DNA of 64,000 nt from Halapricum salinum (GTDB lineage Archaea; Halobacteriota; Halobacteria; Halobacteriales; Haloarculaceae). The stretch spans positions 3,154,887-3,218,886 of the forward strand of contig NZ_CP031310.1 in assembly GCF_004799665.1 (NCBI RefSeq). Direction: 5' to 3'. Of the stretch, positions 53,720 to 60,713 are shown one piece after another. Within the stretch, counting starts at the first letter, position 1, and every line of letters starts with the position of its first letter. A model generated the notes under the pieces. That model had not been told where the DNA came from. It was given only the letters and a program-made list of their open reading frames with translations, and searched no databases. The translations under genes were made by a program, and so were the position numbers.

Positions 53720-54468
53720 TGGGCGTCGAACCGATTCCCGACGCGCCCGCGGCCATCGCCGACTGTGGCTCCGAGCGCGCGCTCGTCGTCGCGGACTACC
53801 ACGCCGGCCTGGAAGCCGACCTCAAATACCAGGGCGTCGAGCTCGATTCGGCGGCCGACCACCGTCGTCAGGCGGTGCTCGATCTGCTCGGCACCCACCG
53901 CCCCGACCGACTCGTGTTGCTCGGGGATCTCGCGACTGCGATCGGCGCAGCCACTGGCGAGGAACACGCCGAGATCGAGGCGCTGTTCGAGGCCGTCGAC
54001 ATTCCGATCACGCTCACGAAGGGAAACCACGACGGCGACATCGAGGCGCTGACCGACGAGTACGACGGCGTGACCGTCGTCGATGGCGAGGGGGTGCGGC
54101 TCGGTTCGGTCGGGTTCGCTCACGGACACACCTGGCCCGCACCTGCGGTGCTGGGCGCTGATACAGTCTGTGTCGCCCACGAACACCCCGTCGTCCGCCT
54201 CGAAGACGAGGTCGGCGGGAGTCGAATGGAACGAGTCTGGCTCCGCGGGCGGGTCGACTCCGCCCCCTTCCGAGACCACTACGGCGACGACCTGGGCGAG
54301 ATCGACGCCGACCTCGTGGTCTGCCCGGCGTTCAACGACCGTTCAGGCGGCACGTGGATCAACGTCGACGGCCGGGACTTTCTCTCACCGTTTCTCCCCG
54401 CGGGACTCGCAAACGGCGAGGCGTATTTGCTCGACGGTACCCGGCTCGGTCCCTACACCGCGATATAG
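53719..54468 (+). CDS. rpe: Calcineurin-like metallophosphoesterase of the RPA operon
   Basis: Metal-dependent phosphoesterase of 249 aa. Metallophosphatase motifs are D-x-H in VADYHAG, LLGDL, GNHDGD and the histidines in FAHGHTWP and VAHEHP. Co-transcribed with rpa1 and rpap1 (one-base overlap, ATG shares the last A of the TGA). In H. volcanii the third gene of the operon is such a protein and affects growth with RPA, but its substrate is unknown. Its 3' end overlaps the convergent small membrane gene by 16 bases. Confidence 0.87.
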   Translation: MGVEPIPDAPAAIADCGSERALVVADYHAGLEADLKYQGVELDSAADHRRQAVLDLLGTHRPDRLVLLGDLATAIGAATGEEHAEIEALFEAVDIPITLTKGNHDGDIEALTDEYDGVTVVDGEGVRLGSVGFAHGHTWPAPAVLGADTVCVAHEHPVVRLEDEVGGSRMERVWLRGRVDSAPFRDHYGDDLGEIDADLVVCPAFNDRSGGTWINVDGRDFLSPFLPAGLANGEAYLLDGTRLGPYTAI

Positions 54469-54752
54469 TCGCCGATCGTTGCCTGCTCGAATACGAAGAG
54501 ATACAGCACGACCGCGACGAGAACGACGCCCACCACGTCGAGGAGCAACTGCTGGCGCGACACGCGCGGGCGGTCGAACCGATCGGGCAGCACCAGCGAC
54601 GGAATCACCCGGTACAGCCCCAGGAGACCCAGCGCCAGGAAACCCAGCGTGTAGAGGTCGACGCCGAAGCGCCGGTACGTTACCGCAGCGATCGCCAACA
54701 GCCCACCGGCCGTGGGCACGCTCAGCAGCACGTGCAGGTGATACCGTCTCAT
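54453..54752 (-). CDS. Small hypothetical membrane protein (convergent to RPA operon)
   Basis: Protein of 99 aa with about three hydrophobic segments: LHVLLSVPTAGGLLAIAAVTY (6-26), LYTLGFLALGLLGLY and LLLDVVGVVLVAVVLYLFVF. A basic segment RFDRPRVSRQQ lies between. No family recognised. Its 3' end overlaps the phosphoesterase 3' end by 16 bases on the other strand, so antisense RNA effects are possible. ATG 54752. Codon use is normal. Confidence 0.65.
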   Translation of the reverse strand: MRRYHLHVLLSVPTAGGLLAIAAVTYRRFGVDLYTLGFLALGLLGLYRVIPSLVLPDRFDRPRVSRQQLLLDVVGVVLVAVVLYLFVFEQATIGDYIAV

Positions 54753-54796
54753 ACCGAGTCCGACACGTCACTGGTAGAAACAACTTTGGGTACTGT

Positions 54797-55567
54797 TCAC
54801 ACGTGTCGCTTGGCGACGAGCGATTCGAACGGCTGGTCGGCCAGCCACTCGCTCAGCCGGACGAGTTGGTCACTCGCAGCCTCGAACAGTTGCTGTCCTT
54901 TCTCGGCGGTGGCGTCGGTCTGGTCGCCGAAGACACCGTTGGCGGAGTTGTCGATCGCGTCGTAGAACGTCCGTGCGCCGTGTTTGCGACCGGTGAACTC
55001 GTCGAACGCTGACAGTCCGCCGTCGCGGGCGTCGGCGAGGCGGTCGTCGTGGACTAACTCGCCCGCGATGTGCTGGATCATCGCCGTCTCCTTGGGCCCA
55101 CCGTGCGGGCCGTTCTGCTCGAAGAGGTCGTCCACGAGGTCGGGGATCGACTCGTCCCACATCCACTCGATCGCGTAGGCGTCGCCCGAATCCCGAAGGC
55201 GACGGCCGACCTCTCGAAGGTGCTGGACGTTGCCACCGTGGGCGTTGACGTAGATCACGCGATCGATCCCGTGGTAGGTGAGATTTCGGGTAATGGACTC
55301 GACGTAGTCCCGGAACGCGGGTGCGTTGGCCCACATCGTTCCGTGGAACTGGCGATGGTGTGAGCTGACACCCACGTTGATGGTCGGTGTGCAGAGATAG
55401 CCCGTCCGGTCTGCCGCTTCCCGAGCCAGTGCCTCGGCGATCAGGTGGTCGGTCCCCTCCGGGAGATGCGGGCCGTGTTGCTCGGTCGAGCCCAGGGGCA
55501 CGAGCGCCAGCGACTCCGTCTCGAAATACGACTCCAGATCCGGCCACGCCTCGTCCGCGAGATACAT
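54797..55567 (-). CDS. Creatininase-family amidohydrolase (ArfB-like)
   Basis: Metal amidohydrolase of 256 aa. Metal-binding motifs: LGSTEQHGPHLPEGTDHL near residues 25-43, GVSSHHRQFHGTM, VNAHGGN and the late EWMWDESIP glutamate. In archaea this family includes ArfB, the formamide hydrolase of the riboflavin/F420 pathway; the RibD-C reductase in the window serves the same pathway. Creatinine use is unlikely in this host. ATG 55567 is chosen; the frame is open upstream as far as 56170 but overlaps a real gene on the other strand. The region just upstream holds a possible island border. Confidence 0.82.
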   Translation of the reverse strand: MYLADEAWPDLESYFETESLALVPLGSTEQHGPHLPEGTDHLIAEALAREAADRTGYLCTPTINVGVSSHHRQFHGTMWANAPAFRDYVESITRNLTYHGIDRVIYVNAHGGNVQHLREVGRRLRDSGDAYAIEWMWDESIPDLVDDLFEQNGPHGGPKETAMIQHIAGELVHDDRLADARDGGLSAFDEFTGRKHGARTFYDAIDNSANGVFGDQTDATAEKGQQLFEAASDQLVRLSEWLADQPFESLVAKRHV

Positions 55568-55606
55568 ACTCCGGGGTTGGTGATGGGCTGTGAAGAACGT
55601 GTGGAC

Positions 55607-55623
55607 TCGTGTGCGCGGGACCG
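55607..55623 (+). repeat. Short repeat matching the tRNA-Leu 3' end (possible att site)
   Basis: The sequence TCGTGTGCGCGGGACCG shares 16 of 17 bases with 60238-60254, and 12 identical bases (TGCGCGGGACCG) with the 3' end of the tRNA-Leu gene at 60345-60356, in the same orientation. It lies between the creatininase gene and the DUF2267 gene, just where the gene content changes. Confidence 0.4.
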
Positions 55624-55666
55624 AGATGGTATAACAACGTGTCTCGTATTTTGACGGAGAAAAGCT

Positions 55667-55669
55667 ACG
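55667..55669 (+). other. ACG at the conserved start position of the DUF2267 gene
   Basis: Upstream in frame is TGA (55652-55654), and no ATG, GTG or TTG lies between it and GTG 55694. The ACG sits exactly where relatives have their initiator methionine. A gtattttga element lies 15-23 bases upstream. Confidence 0.55.
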
Positions 55670-55693
55670 AATTTCGACAAATTCACCCGGGAG

Positions 55694-56152
55694 GTGCAAC
55701 ACCGTCTCGAGCTCCCGGAGACTGGTGAGGCTGTCCGTGCGGTTCGAGCGACGCTGATGACAGTGGGCCAGCGAATCCCCGAAGGAAACGCCGATGATCT
55801 CGCCGCCTCCCTCCCAATGGAGATCAAGTGGTACATGACCGGCGCTGTCCACGAACACGGCCAGCGGTTCGACTGGAAGGAATTCGTTACGCGCGTCAGT
55901 GAGATCGAAGGTGCGGAGCGATCGGAGGCGACCTATCACGCACAGGTCATCATCGACCTCGTGAGTACACTCGTTCCTCCATCCGACCTCCAACAACTCC
56001 GTAATCAACTGCCCGAGAGCGAAGACGACGAGAACTGGCGGAAACTCTTCGCGGTCGTTGACGCTGGGGATGGGGGGACGCCCAAGAGGCTCAAACTGGC
56101 GGAGGTCCCCAGGACGAACCCAGTTGAGTCCGGGGGATTCCCGGCCATTTGA
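55694..56152 (+). CDS. DUF2267 family protein
   Basis: The 152-aa frame matches DUF2267 from VQHRLELPETGEAVRAVRATL through IPEGNADDLAASLPMEIKWYMTGAVHEHGQRFDWKEFV and DLVSTLVPPSDLQQL to DENWRKLFAVVD. Known relatives start MNFDEFT-x-EVQHRLE; here the same stretch is TNFDKFTREV, so the ATG position holds ACG (55667-55669). The first ordinary start is GTG 55694, nine codons later. The C-terminus (ARRL-type tail PRTNPVESGGFPAI) is longer than usual. Function unknown; DUF2267 genes often sit with Usp and cation ATPase genes in stress islands. It may be made from ACG, from GTG, or be a weak pseudogene. Confidence 0.82.
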   Translation: MQHRLELPETGEAVRAVRATLMTVGQRIPEGNADDLAASLPMEIKWYMTGAVHEHGQRFDWKEFVTRVSEIEGAERSEATYHAQVIIDLVSTLVPPSDLQQLRNQLPESEDDENWRKLFAVVDAGDGGTPKRLKLAEVPRTNPVESGGFPAI

Positions 56153-56240
56153 GTCGTGTCCCTTGTTCACCGACGAGACTGGTTGTACAGGTCGAGAACT
56201 CGCCCTGTCGCTTATCGGGGTGTCGGACGTACCACTCGGT

Positions 56241-56528
56241 ATGGGAGAGCTCGAAACCGAGAGTGAGAAATCACGGTCAGAAATCGCATCGTACCTCCGC
56301 GAAGTAGCAGATCAACTCGAGGGTGGTGGAGACGTGACGCTCGAACTCGGTGGTCGGCAGGCGCGATTGAATCCGACGAATCCAGTGACCTTCAAGCTGG
56401 AAGGCGAATCGGACTGGACCGAAGGCGATACCGAGGCGAAACAGAGTATCGAGTTCGAGCTAGTCTGGTGGCGTGACGCCCAGACGCCCGAAGAGGGACG
56501 ACTGGATATCAGCACCGGGGGAGAGTAA
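56241..56528 (+). CDS. Amphi-Trp domain protein
   Basis: Small protein of 95 aa matching the amphi-Trp domain found in halophile and bacterial stress loci. It has the start ELETESEKSRSEIASYLREVADQL, then VTLELGGRQARLNPTNPVTFKLEGESDW and the hallmark SIEFELVWW. ATG 56241 is used; the open frame runs back to 56058 but overlaps the DUF2267 gene. Function unknown. It lies 88 bases after DUF2267 and 24 bases before the Usp gene, so these three may be co-transcribed. Confidence 0.85.
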   Translation: MGELETESEKSRSEIASYLREVADQLEGGGDVTLELGGRQARLNPTNPVTFKLEGESDWTEGDTEAKQSIEFELVWWRDAQTPEEGRLDISTGGE

Positions 56529-56552
56529 CGCCCCTCCCTGGATTACGGTCTT

Positions 56553-56972
56553 TTGTACGACGGCATTCTGGTTCCGACAGACGGGAGTCAGGGCGCGAAA
56601 GCCGCTCTCGAACACGGTATAGAGATCGCGTCGAAATGGGATGCGACCTTGCATACTCTGTACGTCGTCGATGCTCACCTGGGGCGCTCCGGACCGTTGC
56701 TCGAAACACTCCGGGACGAAAAACGCCAGACAGTACGAGATGTCGAGGTGGCAGGAACGCAAGCCGATTTGACCGTCGTGACCGAAATCGTCGAGGGGAA
56801 TACGCACGAAGAGATTCTGGACTACGTCACCAGGTACGGTATCGACATGGTCATCATGGGAACCCACGGCCGGACAGGTCTCGACAGGGTCGTCATGGGA
56901 AGCGTCACTGAGCGAGTGGTTCGGCGGTCGCCTGTTCCCGTACTGACCGTACGGAGCGAGGAGCAGAACTGA
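56553..56972 (+). CDS. Universal stress protein (UspA family), TTG start
   Basis: UspA-fold protein of 139 aa. It begins with TTG: TTG TAC GAC GGC reads as YDGILVPTDGS, the family start. The ATP-binding loop GTHGRTGLDRVVMGSV is intact, and the C-terminus ends SPVPVLTVRSEEQN. It is 24 bases downstream of the amphi-Trp gene and faces the P-type ATPase gene, whose stop lies 21 bases away. Members bind ATP and help survive energy stress. TTG starts are rare in this window, which may lower expression. Confidence 0.85.
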   Translation: MYDGILVPTDGSQGAKAALEHGIEIASKWDATLHTLYVVDAHLGRSGPLLETLRDEKRQTVRDVEVAGTQADLTVVTEIVEGNTHEEILDYVTRYGIDMVIMGTHGRTGLDRVVMGSVTERVVRRSPVPVLTVRSEEQN

Positions 56973-56993
56973 GTTTTCATCAGACTCCGATCT

Positions 56994-59738
56994 CTAAGCC
57001 TCCCTCTCGTGGGTTTGGGAGTGTGGCTGGTCCTCTGTTTCAGAGCATGGGGGGTACCGCGCCTTCCAGCTCAGTTTGTGGAGTTCGATAGCGACGGCGA
57101 TGGTCAGGGCGATCACGCCGAGAACGAGCCACTGTTCCAGCGCGACAGGTGCTGTTCCGAGGACCGCCTGAGCGGGCGGGAAGTACATCGCCCCGAGGTG
57201 GACCAAGAACGCGGTAATCGTTCCGGTGAGCAAGATCGGGCTCCGAAACGGTGAGAGCTGGAACAGCGATGTCGTCTCGGATCGAGCGTTGCCGATGTTA
57301 ATCATCTGGAACAGGACTATCAGGAGGAGCAGGTGATTGCGGACGGCAGCCTCTGAGAGCCCCTGGCCCAGCAACCAGACGAACGTCCCGAACCCGATCA
57401 CGCCGATAACCAGTGCGGCGACGACCGTCCGTTCGATCATGATTCGATTGAAGATTCGTTCGTCCGGCGAGCGCGGTGGTCGATTCAATACGTCGCCCTC
57501 CTTGGGTTCGAAGGCGAGAGCGACGTCCTGAATGCCGTTCGTGACGAGGTTCAGCCAGAGTATCTGGACGGGTACCAGCGGGAGTGGCAGTCCGGCCGCC
57601 AGGCTCAACAGGACGAGGGCGACTTCACCAGCGCCGGTGGAGATGAGCAAGAAGATCACCTTGCGGATGTTGTCGAACGCGACACGGCCCTGTTCGATAC
57701 CGGCGACGATCGTCGCAAAGTTGTCGTCGCTGATGACGAGTTCGGCCGCGTCGCGGGCCACGTCGGTTCCCATCTTTCCCATAGCGATCCCGATGTTCGC
57801 CTGTCGAAGCGCCGGTGCGTCGTTGACCCCGTCACCCGTGACGGCTACGTAGTGTCCCATTCCCCGGGCAGCTTCGACGATTTTGAGTTTCTGGTCCGGC
57901 GAGACGCGTGCGAACACCAGCGTCGTTTCGAGGATTTCTTCGAGTTGCTCTTGGGAGGCGTCCATGAGTTCGGCCCCAGTGGTGACCTCGTCTGGCGACT
58001 CGGCAAGTCCGAGATCTCGGGCGATGGCGAGTGCCGTCTCCGGATGGTCCCCGGTGATCATCGTGACTGTGATACCTGCCTGTTGGGCCGACGTAATCGC
58101 CTCTGCCACGCCGGATCGAAGCGGATCGATCAGCCCGAGAAAGCCCAGAAAGGTCAGATCGGTTGGTTCGGACGGCGGCTGATTCAGCTCCCCGTCGGTC
58201 TCCACTGTTCCCTCCGCCACAGCGAGTACGCGGTACCCGTCGTGGGCCATCTCGTTTGCCTGCTGCAGGAGGGCTGGCAGTGAGAATTCGCCCTCGCTTG
58301 CATCCGTGCACATCTCCAGAACGCGCTCGGGCGCGCCCTTGACGAATACCCGCGTCTCGTCGTCTGTCCGGTGGAACGTCGCCGCATAACGCTGTTCGGG
58401 TTCGAAGGGAATCTCGTCGGTCTGTGGATGTGTATCGAGTGCGGACTGGCGGGACCACCCGAGCTTTCGGCCGAGCGCGAGGAGGGCAATGTCGGTCGGA
58501 TCACCGCGCCACGTCCACTCGTCGTTCCGCCGAGACAGGCGGCCCTCGTTACAGAGCACAGACGCTCGAGCGAGACGGGACAACTCGTCTGCGAGGTCAG
58601 GCTCCGGAGGGTACCCGTCTCGGAGGACGTTCCCTTCCGGAGCGTACCCCTCGCCGGTCACCTCGAACGTGCTTCCCTCGGGGAGTTGCACCTGTTTGAC
58701 GGTCAGTTCGTTCGCCGTCAGCGTCCCCGTCTTGTCCGAGGCAATCATCGTACAACTTCCCAGCCCCTCGACAGCCACCAGGCGACGAACGATGACGCCC
58801 ACTTTCGCCATGCGCCGGCTCGCAACGCCCAACGCGACAGTGATCCCGACGGGGAGTCCCTCGGGAATCGCTGACACGGCCAATGCAACAGAGAACAGGA
58901 ACATCTCGACGGCGTCGTACTGCTGGACGAAAATCCCGAGAAGCGCAGTGAGCGCTGCGGCGACGAGGACGACGAGGCCGACGAGACGGGTGAACCGCTC
59001 CATGCGCATCACGAGTGGCGGCTGCCCACCCTCGACGGCCGTGACGTCCTCCGCCAGTCGGCCGACGACCGTGTCGGCACCCGTTTCGACGACGACACCG
59101 CGGCCCCGTCCGCGATTCACCACAGTGCCAGCGTAGACCATGTTACGCCGATCCCCGAGAGGGGCGCGGTCGTCGCCTGTCCACGCCTCGTCTTTCAGAA
59201 CGGGCGCTGACTCACCGGTGAGTGCCGACTCGTCGATCTCCAGGCCGTGCGTGGAGACCAGACGAATGTCTGCAGGAACGCGATAGCCCGATTCGAGAAG
59301 GACGACGTCGCCCGGAACTACATCTTCTCCATCGATGTCGCGTGTCTCTCCATCGCGGATGACCGTCGCGCGGGTACGGATGAGTTGTTGAAGTGCCTGA
59401 CTGCTACGTTCCGCACGCCATTCCTGGATACCGCCGACGAGCGCGTTTATCAACAGCACTAGAGCGATGAATCCGGCGTCAGTCTCCTCTCCGATGGCGA
59501 ACGAGACGATTGCCGCGACAGCGAGAATGTAGATGAGCGGGTTCTTGAACTGACGGAGGAAGATCTGCCACACGGCGACCGGCTTTGCCTTCGGCAGCCG
59601 ATTCGGGCCGTGTTCAGAGCGTCGTCTGTCAGCTTCTTCGGTCGAGAGACCATCTGAATCGGCATCGAGAGAGTCGTAAATCTGGCTTATCCCCCGCGAA
59701 TACCAGGATTCAGTGTCCGTCGAAGCGGGGACGGCCAT
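56994..59738 (-). CDS. Cation-transporting P-type ATPase (P2-type)
   Basis: Membrane pump of 914 aa with ten predicted helices. Motifs: TGES in the actuator, the phosphorylation site DKTGTLT, the M4 element AIPEGLP, KGAPE in the nucleotide domain and TGDGVND in the hinge. Closest to the PMCA/SERCA-like P2 group. In M6 the sequence is NLVTNGIQDVALAF where SERCA has NLVTDG, so an important Ca2+ ligand aspartate is asparagine; ion choice is therefore open (Ca2+, Na+, Mn2+ or H+). It converges on the Usp gene. A gtataag box lies about 30-35 bases upstream of ATG 59738 and a palindrome further out (59800-59818). Confidence 0.88.
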   Translation of the reverse strand: MAVPASTDTESWYSRGISQIYDSLDADSDGLSTEEADRRRSEHGPNRLPKAKPVAVWQIFLRQFKNPLIYILAVAAIVSFAIGEETDAGFIALVLLINALVGGIQEWRAERSSQALQQLIRTRATVIRDGETRDIDGEDVVPGDVVLLESGYRVPADIRLVSTHGLEIDESALTGESAPVLKDEAWTGDDRAPLGDRRNMVYAGTVVNRGRGRGVVVETGADTVVGRLAEDVTAVEGGQPPLVMRMERFTRLVGLVVLVAAALTALLGIFVQQYDAVEMFLFSVALAVSAIPEGLPVGITVALGVASRRMAKVGVIVRRLVAVEGLGSCTMIASDKTGTLTANELTVKQVQLPEGSTFEVTGEGYAPEGNVLRDGYPPEPDLADELSRLARASVLCNEGRLSRRNDEWTWRGDPTDIALLALGRKLGWSRQSALDTHPQTDEIPFEPEQRYAATFHRTDDETRVFVKGAPERVLEMCTDASEGEFSLPALLQQANEMAHDGYRVLAVAEGTVETDGELNQPPSEPTDLTFLGFLGLIDPLRSGVAEAITSAQQAGITVTMITGDHPETALAIARDLGLAESPDEVTTGAELMDASQEQLEEILETTLVFARVSPDQKLKIVEAARGMGHYVAVTGDGVNDAPALRQANIGIAMGKMGTDVARDAAELVISDDNFATIVAGIEQGRVAFDNIRKVIFLLISTGAGEVALVLLSLAAGLPLPLVPVQILWLNLVTNGIQDVALAFEPKEGDVLNRPPRSPDERIFNRIMIERTVVAALVIGVIGFGTFVWLLGQGLSEAAVRNHLLLLIVLFQMINIGNARSETTSLFQLSPFRSPILLTGTITAFLVHLGAMYFPPAQAVLGTAPVALEQWLVLGVIALTIAVAIELHKLSWKARYPPCSETEDQPHSQTHEREA

Positions 59739-59799
59739 AAGTTACAGAAAATACAGCGGGGGACGACTTATACTTCCGGCTGTACGTTCGAAAAGATAC

Positions 59800-59818
59800 T
59801 CGGCACCTGGGGTGCCGA
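59800..59818 (-). promoter_or_regulatory. Palindrome upstream of the P-type ATPase promoter
   Basis: TCGGCACCTGGGGTGCCGA is an 8-bp perfect inverted repeat with a 3-base centre. It lies about 25 bases upstream of the TATA-like gtataag (about 59768-59774), where an activator usually binds. Confidence 0.4.
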
Positions 59819-59913
59819 ATTCCTTCTCCATGTTACTATGGTCGTCCACTCTCTCGATAACGGCCGCAGCAAGAGGCTGGTCTGACATGCTGAGAACGCC
59901 GAAACGAGACGGC

Positions 59914-60054
59914 TCACTCGAGTTCGTCGTCAACACCCGTCCCAGAGAGAACCCCGTCACTGAACGTGAAGTCGCTCCGCAATCGAACGATCAGCCACAG
60001 ATTCCCCAACAGGAAACTCACCAGAATGACCACCAATCTTGTACCCGGTGTCAA
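59914..60054 (-). CDS. Possible small membrane peptide (46 aa, TTG start)
   Basis: Minus-strand frame from TTG 60054 to TGA 59914-59916. It reads TPGTRLVVILVSFLLGNLWL then IVRLRSDFTFSDGVLSGTGV and ends DDELE: one hydrophobic helix with basic flanks, then an acidic tail. Composition looks protein-like, but there is no ATG, no Shine-Dalgarno and no clear promoter. Could be an accident of sequence. Confidence 0.25.
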   Translation of the reverse strand: MTPGTRLVVILVSFLLGNLWLIVRLRSDFTFSDGVLSGTGVDDELE

Positions 60055-60242
60055 CCCATTCGGGGCGGCCGCGAGAGAATTTCACGGGTCTGAGTGCAGT
60101 GTCAAGACCCGTCAGTACGATCGTGGTTTCGCGTAGCTCTCTGTTGCAAGCGCAGGCTCGATCTGAATGGTACAGCGTTCGTTCTACTTGGCTGTCATAG
60201 TTGCTGGCCCAAGCAAAACCACACGATGCGAGCAAAGTCGAG

Positions 60243-60266
60243 TGCGCGGGACCGGATTTGAACCGG
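60243..60266 (+). repeat. 24-bp exact copy of the tRNA-Leu 3' end
   Basis: These 24 bases are identical, in the same orientation, to the 3' end of the tRNA gene at 60345-60368 (start TGCGCGGGACCG, then the T-arm region). The copies lie 102 bases apart (start to start). Between them is a degenerate GGGTTCAAATC T-arm-like string. This is the pattern left when elements insert at a tRNA 3' end. Confidence 0.7.
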
Positions 60267-60344
60267 ATGAAGACGTGCTCACTTCGTTGCGCGCGACTTC
60301 CAGGGTTCAAATCTGTCCTGCTCTTCGCTCACTGCGTTCGCTCA

Positions 60345-60429
60345 TGCGCGGGACCGGATTTGAACCGGCGGACCCCTACGGGACAGCGTCCTAAGCGCTG
60401 CGCCTTTGGCCGTGCTCGGCAACCCGCGC
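60345..60429 (-). tRNA. tRNA-Leu (UAG anticodon)
   Basis: The minus strand folds as a class II tRNA of 85 nt. Acceptor GCGCGGG pairs with CCCGCGC, discriminator A at 60345. D-arm GCCGAGCACGGCCAAAGGC, anticodon stem CAGCG/CGCTG around loop CTTAGGA (anticodon TAG, decoding CTA), a long variable arm (TCCCGTAGGGG) and T-arm CCGG-TTCAAAT-CCGG. CCA is not encoded. No intron is seen. Open frames on the plus strand over this gene are spurious. Confidence 0.93.
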
Positions 60430-60495
60430 GCAGTCACCCATATTCCAGAAGAACTCAAGAACCCATCGCTTCGGCGTCGCCAGACGCCACCTCCC

Positions 60496-60630
60496 TCAAG
60501 AAATGTACAGCGGCTTCTCGTTCCCACCTGCAAACGGTCGATTACCCGTGCCGTTGCAGGCTCCGCAAAGCTCACCTGATCGTTCGCCGGTACCACCGCA
60601 CTCTGGGCAGCCATCGGTATTCCCGGACAT
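60496..60630 (-). CDS. 44-aa protein with two DnaJ-type CxxCxGxG motifs
   Basis: Microprotein found by direct reading. ATG 60630, TGA 60496-60498. It reads MSGNTDGCPECGGTGERSG, then ELCGACNGTGNRPFAGGNEK and ends PLYIS. The two C-x-x-C-x-G-x-G units (CPECGGTG, CGACNGTG) are the zinc-binding repeats of DnaJ; together they could bind one zinc. No J-domain is present. It lies between the tRNA-Leu gene and the TFB-like gene and shares a divergent A/T-rich spacer of 83 bases with the latter. Role unknown: a small zinc or RNA-binding protein is plausible. Confidence 0.68.
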   Translation of the reverse strand: MSGNTDGCPECGGTGERSGELCGACNGTGNRPFAGGNEKPLYIS

Positions 60631-60680
60631 CACCCCTATATTGGCACTAATAAGCCTTCAATCATCGGAAATATACTAGA

Positions 60681-60690
60681 AAATATATAA
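60681..60690 (+). promoter_or_regulatory. TATA box of the TFB-like gene
   Basis: aaatatataa lies 24-33 bases before ATG 60714, within a strikingly A/T-rich divergent spacer (about 60655-60713). Confidence 0.55.
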
Positions 60691-60713
60691 CCCGTTCCAA
60701 TATAATATTGCTG

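Larger units (their letters stand above)
59739..60242. other. About 500 bases upstream of the P-type ATPase, no clear gene
   Basis: Contains the ATPase promoter, an 8-bp palindrome and a possible 46-codon frame. Overlapping short frames on both strands (for example a 72-codon frame just before the ATPase) show no family similarity or codon bias and are not reported as genes. Confidence 0.5.

Noticed and set aside
54797-56170. 457-codon version of the creatininase gene
   Set aside because: The extra 201 codons overlap DUF2267 on the other strand and show no homology; the family start is at 55567.
59742-59960. 72-codon minus-strand frame before the ATPase
   Set aside because: Includes the ATPase promoter and the palindrome; no domain and no own promoter seen.
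60201-60650. Plus-strand open frames over the tRNA-Leu region, up to 149 codons
   Set aside because: They translate the tRNA gene and its flanks (AGPDLNRRTPTG-like text), a well-known false-protein signature.
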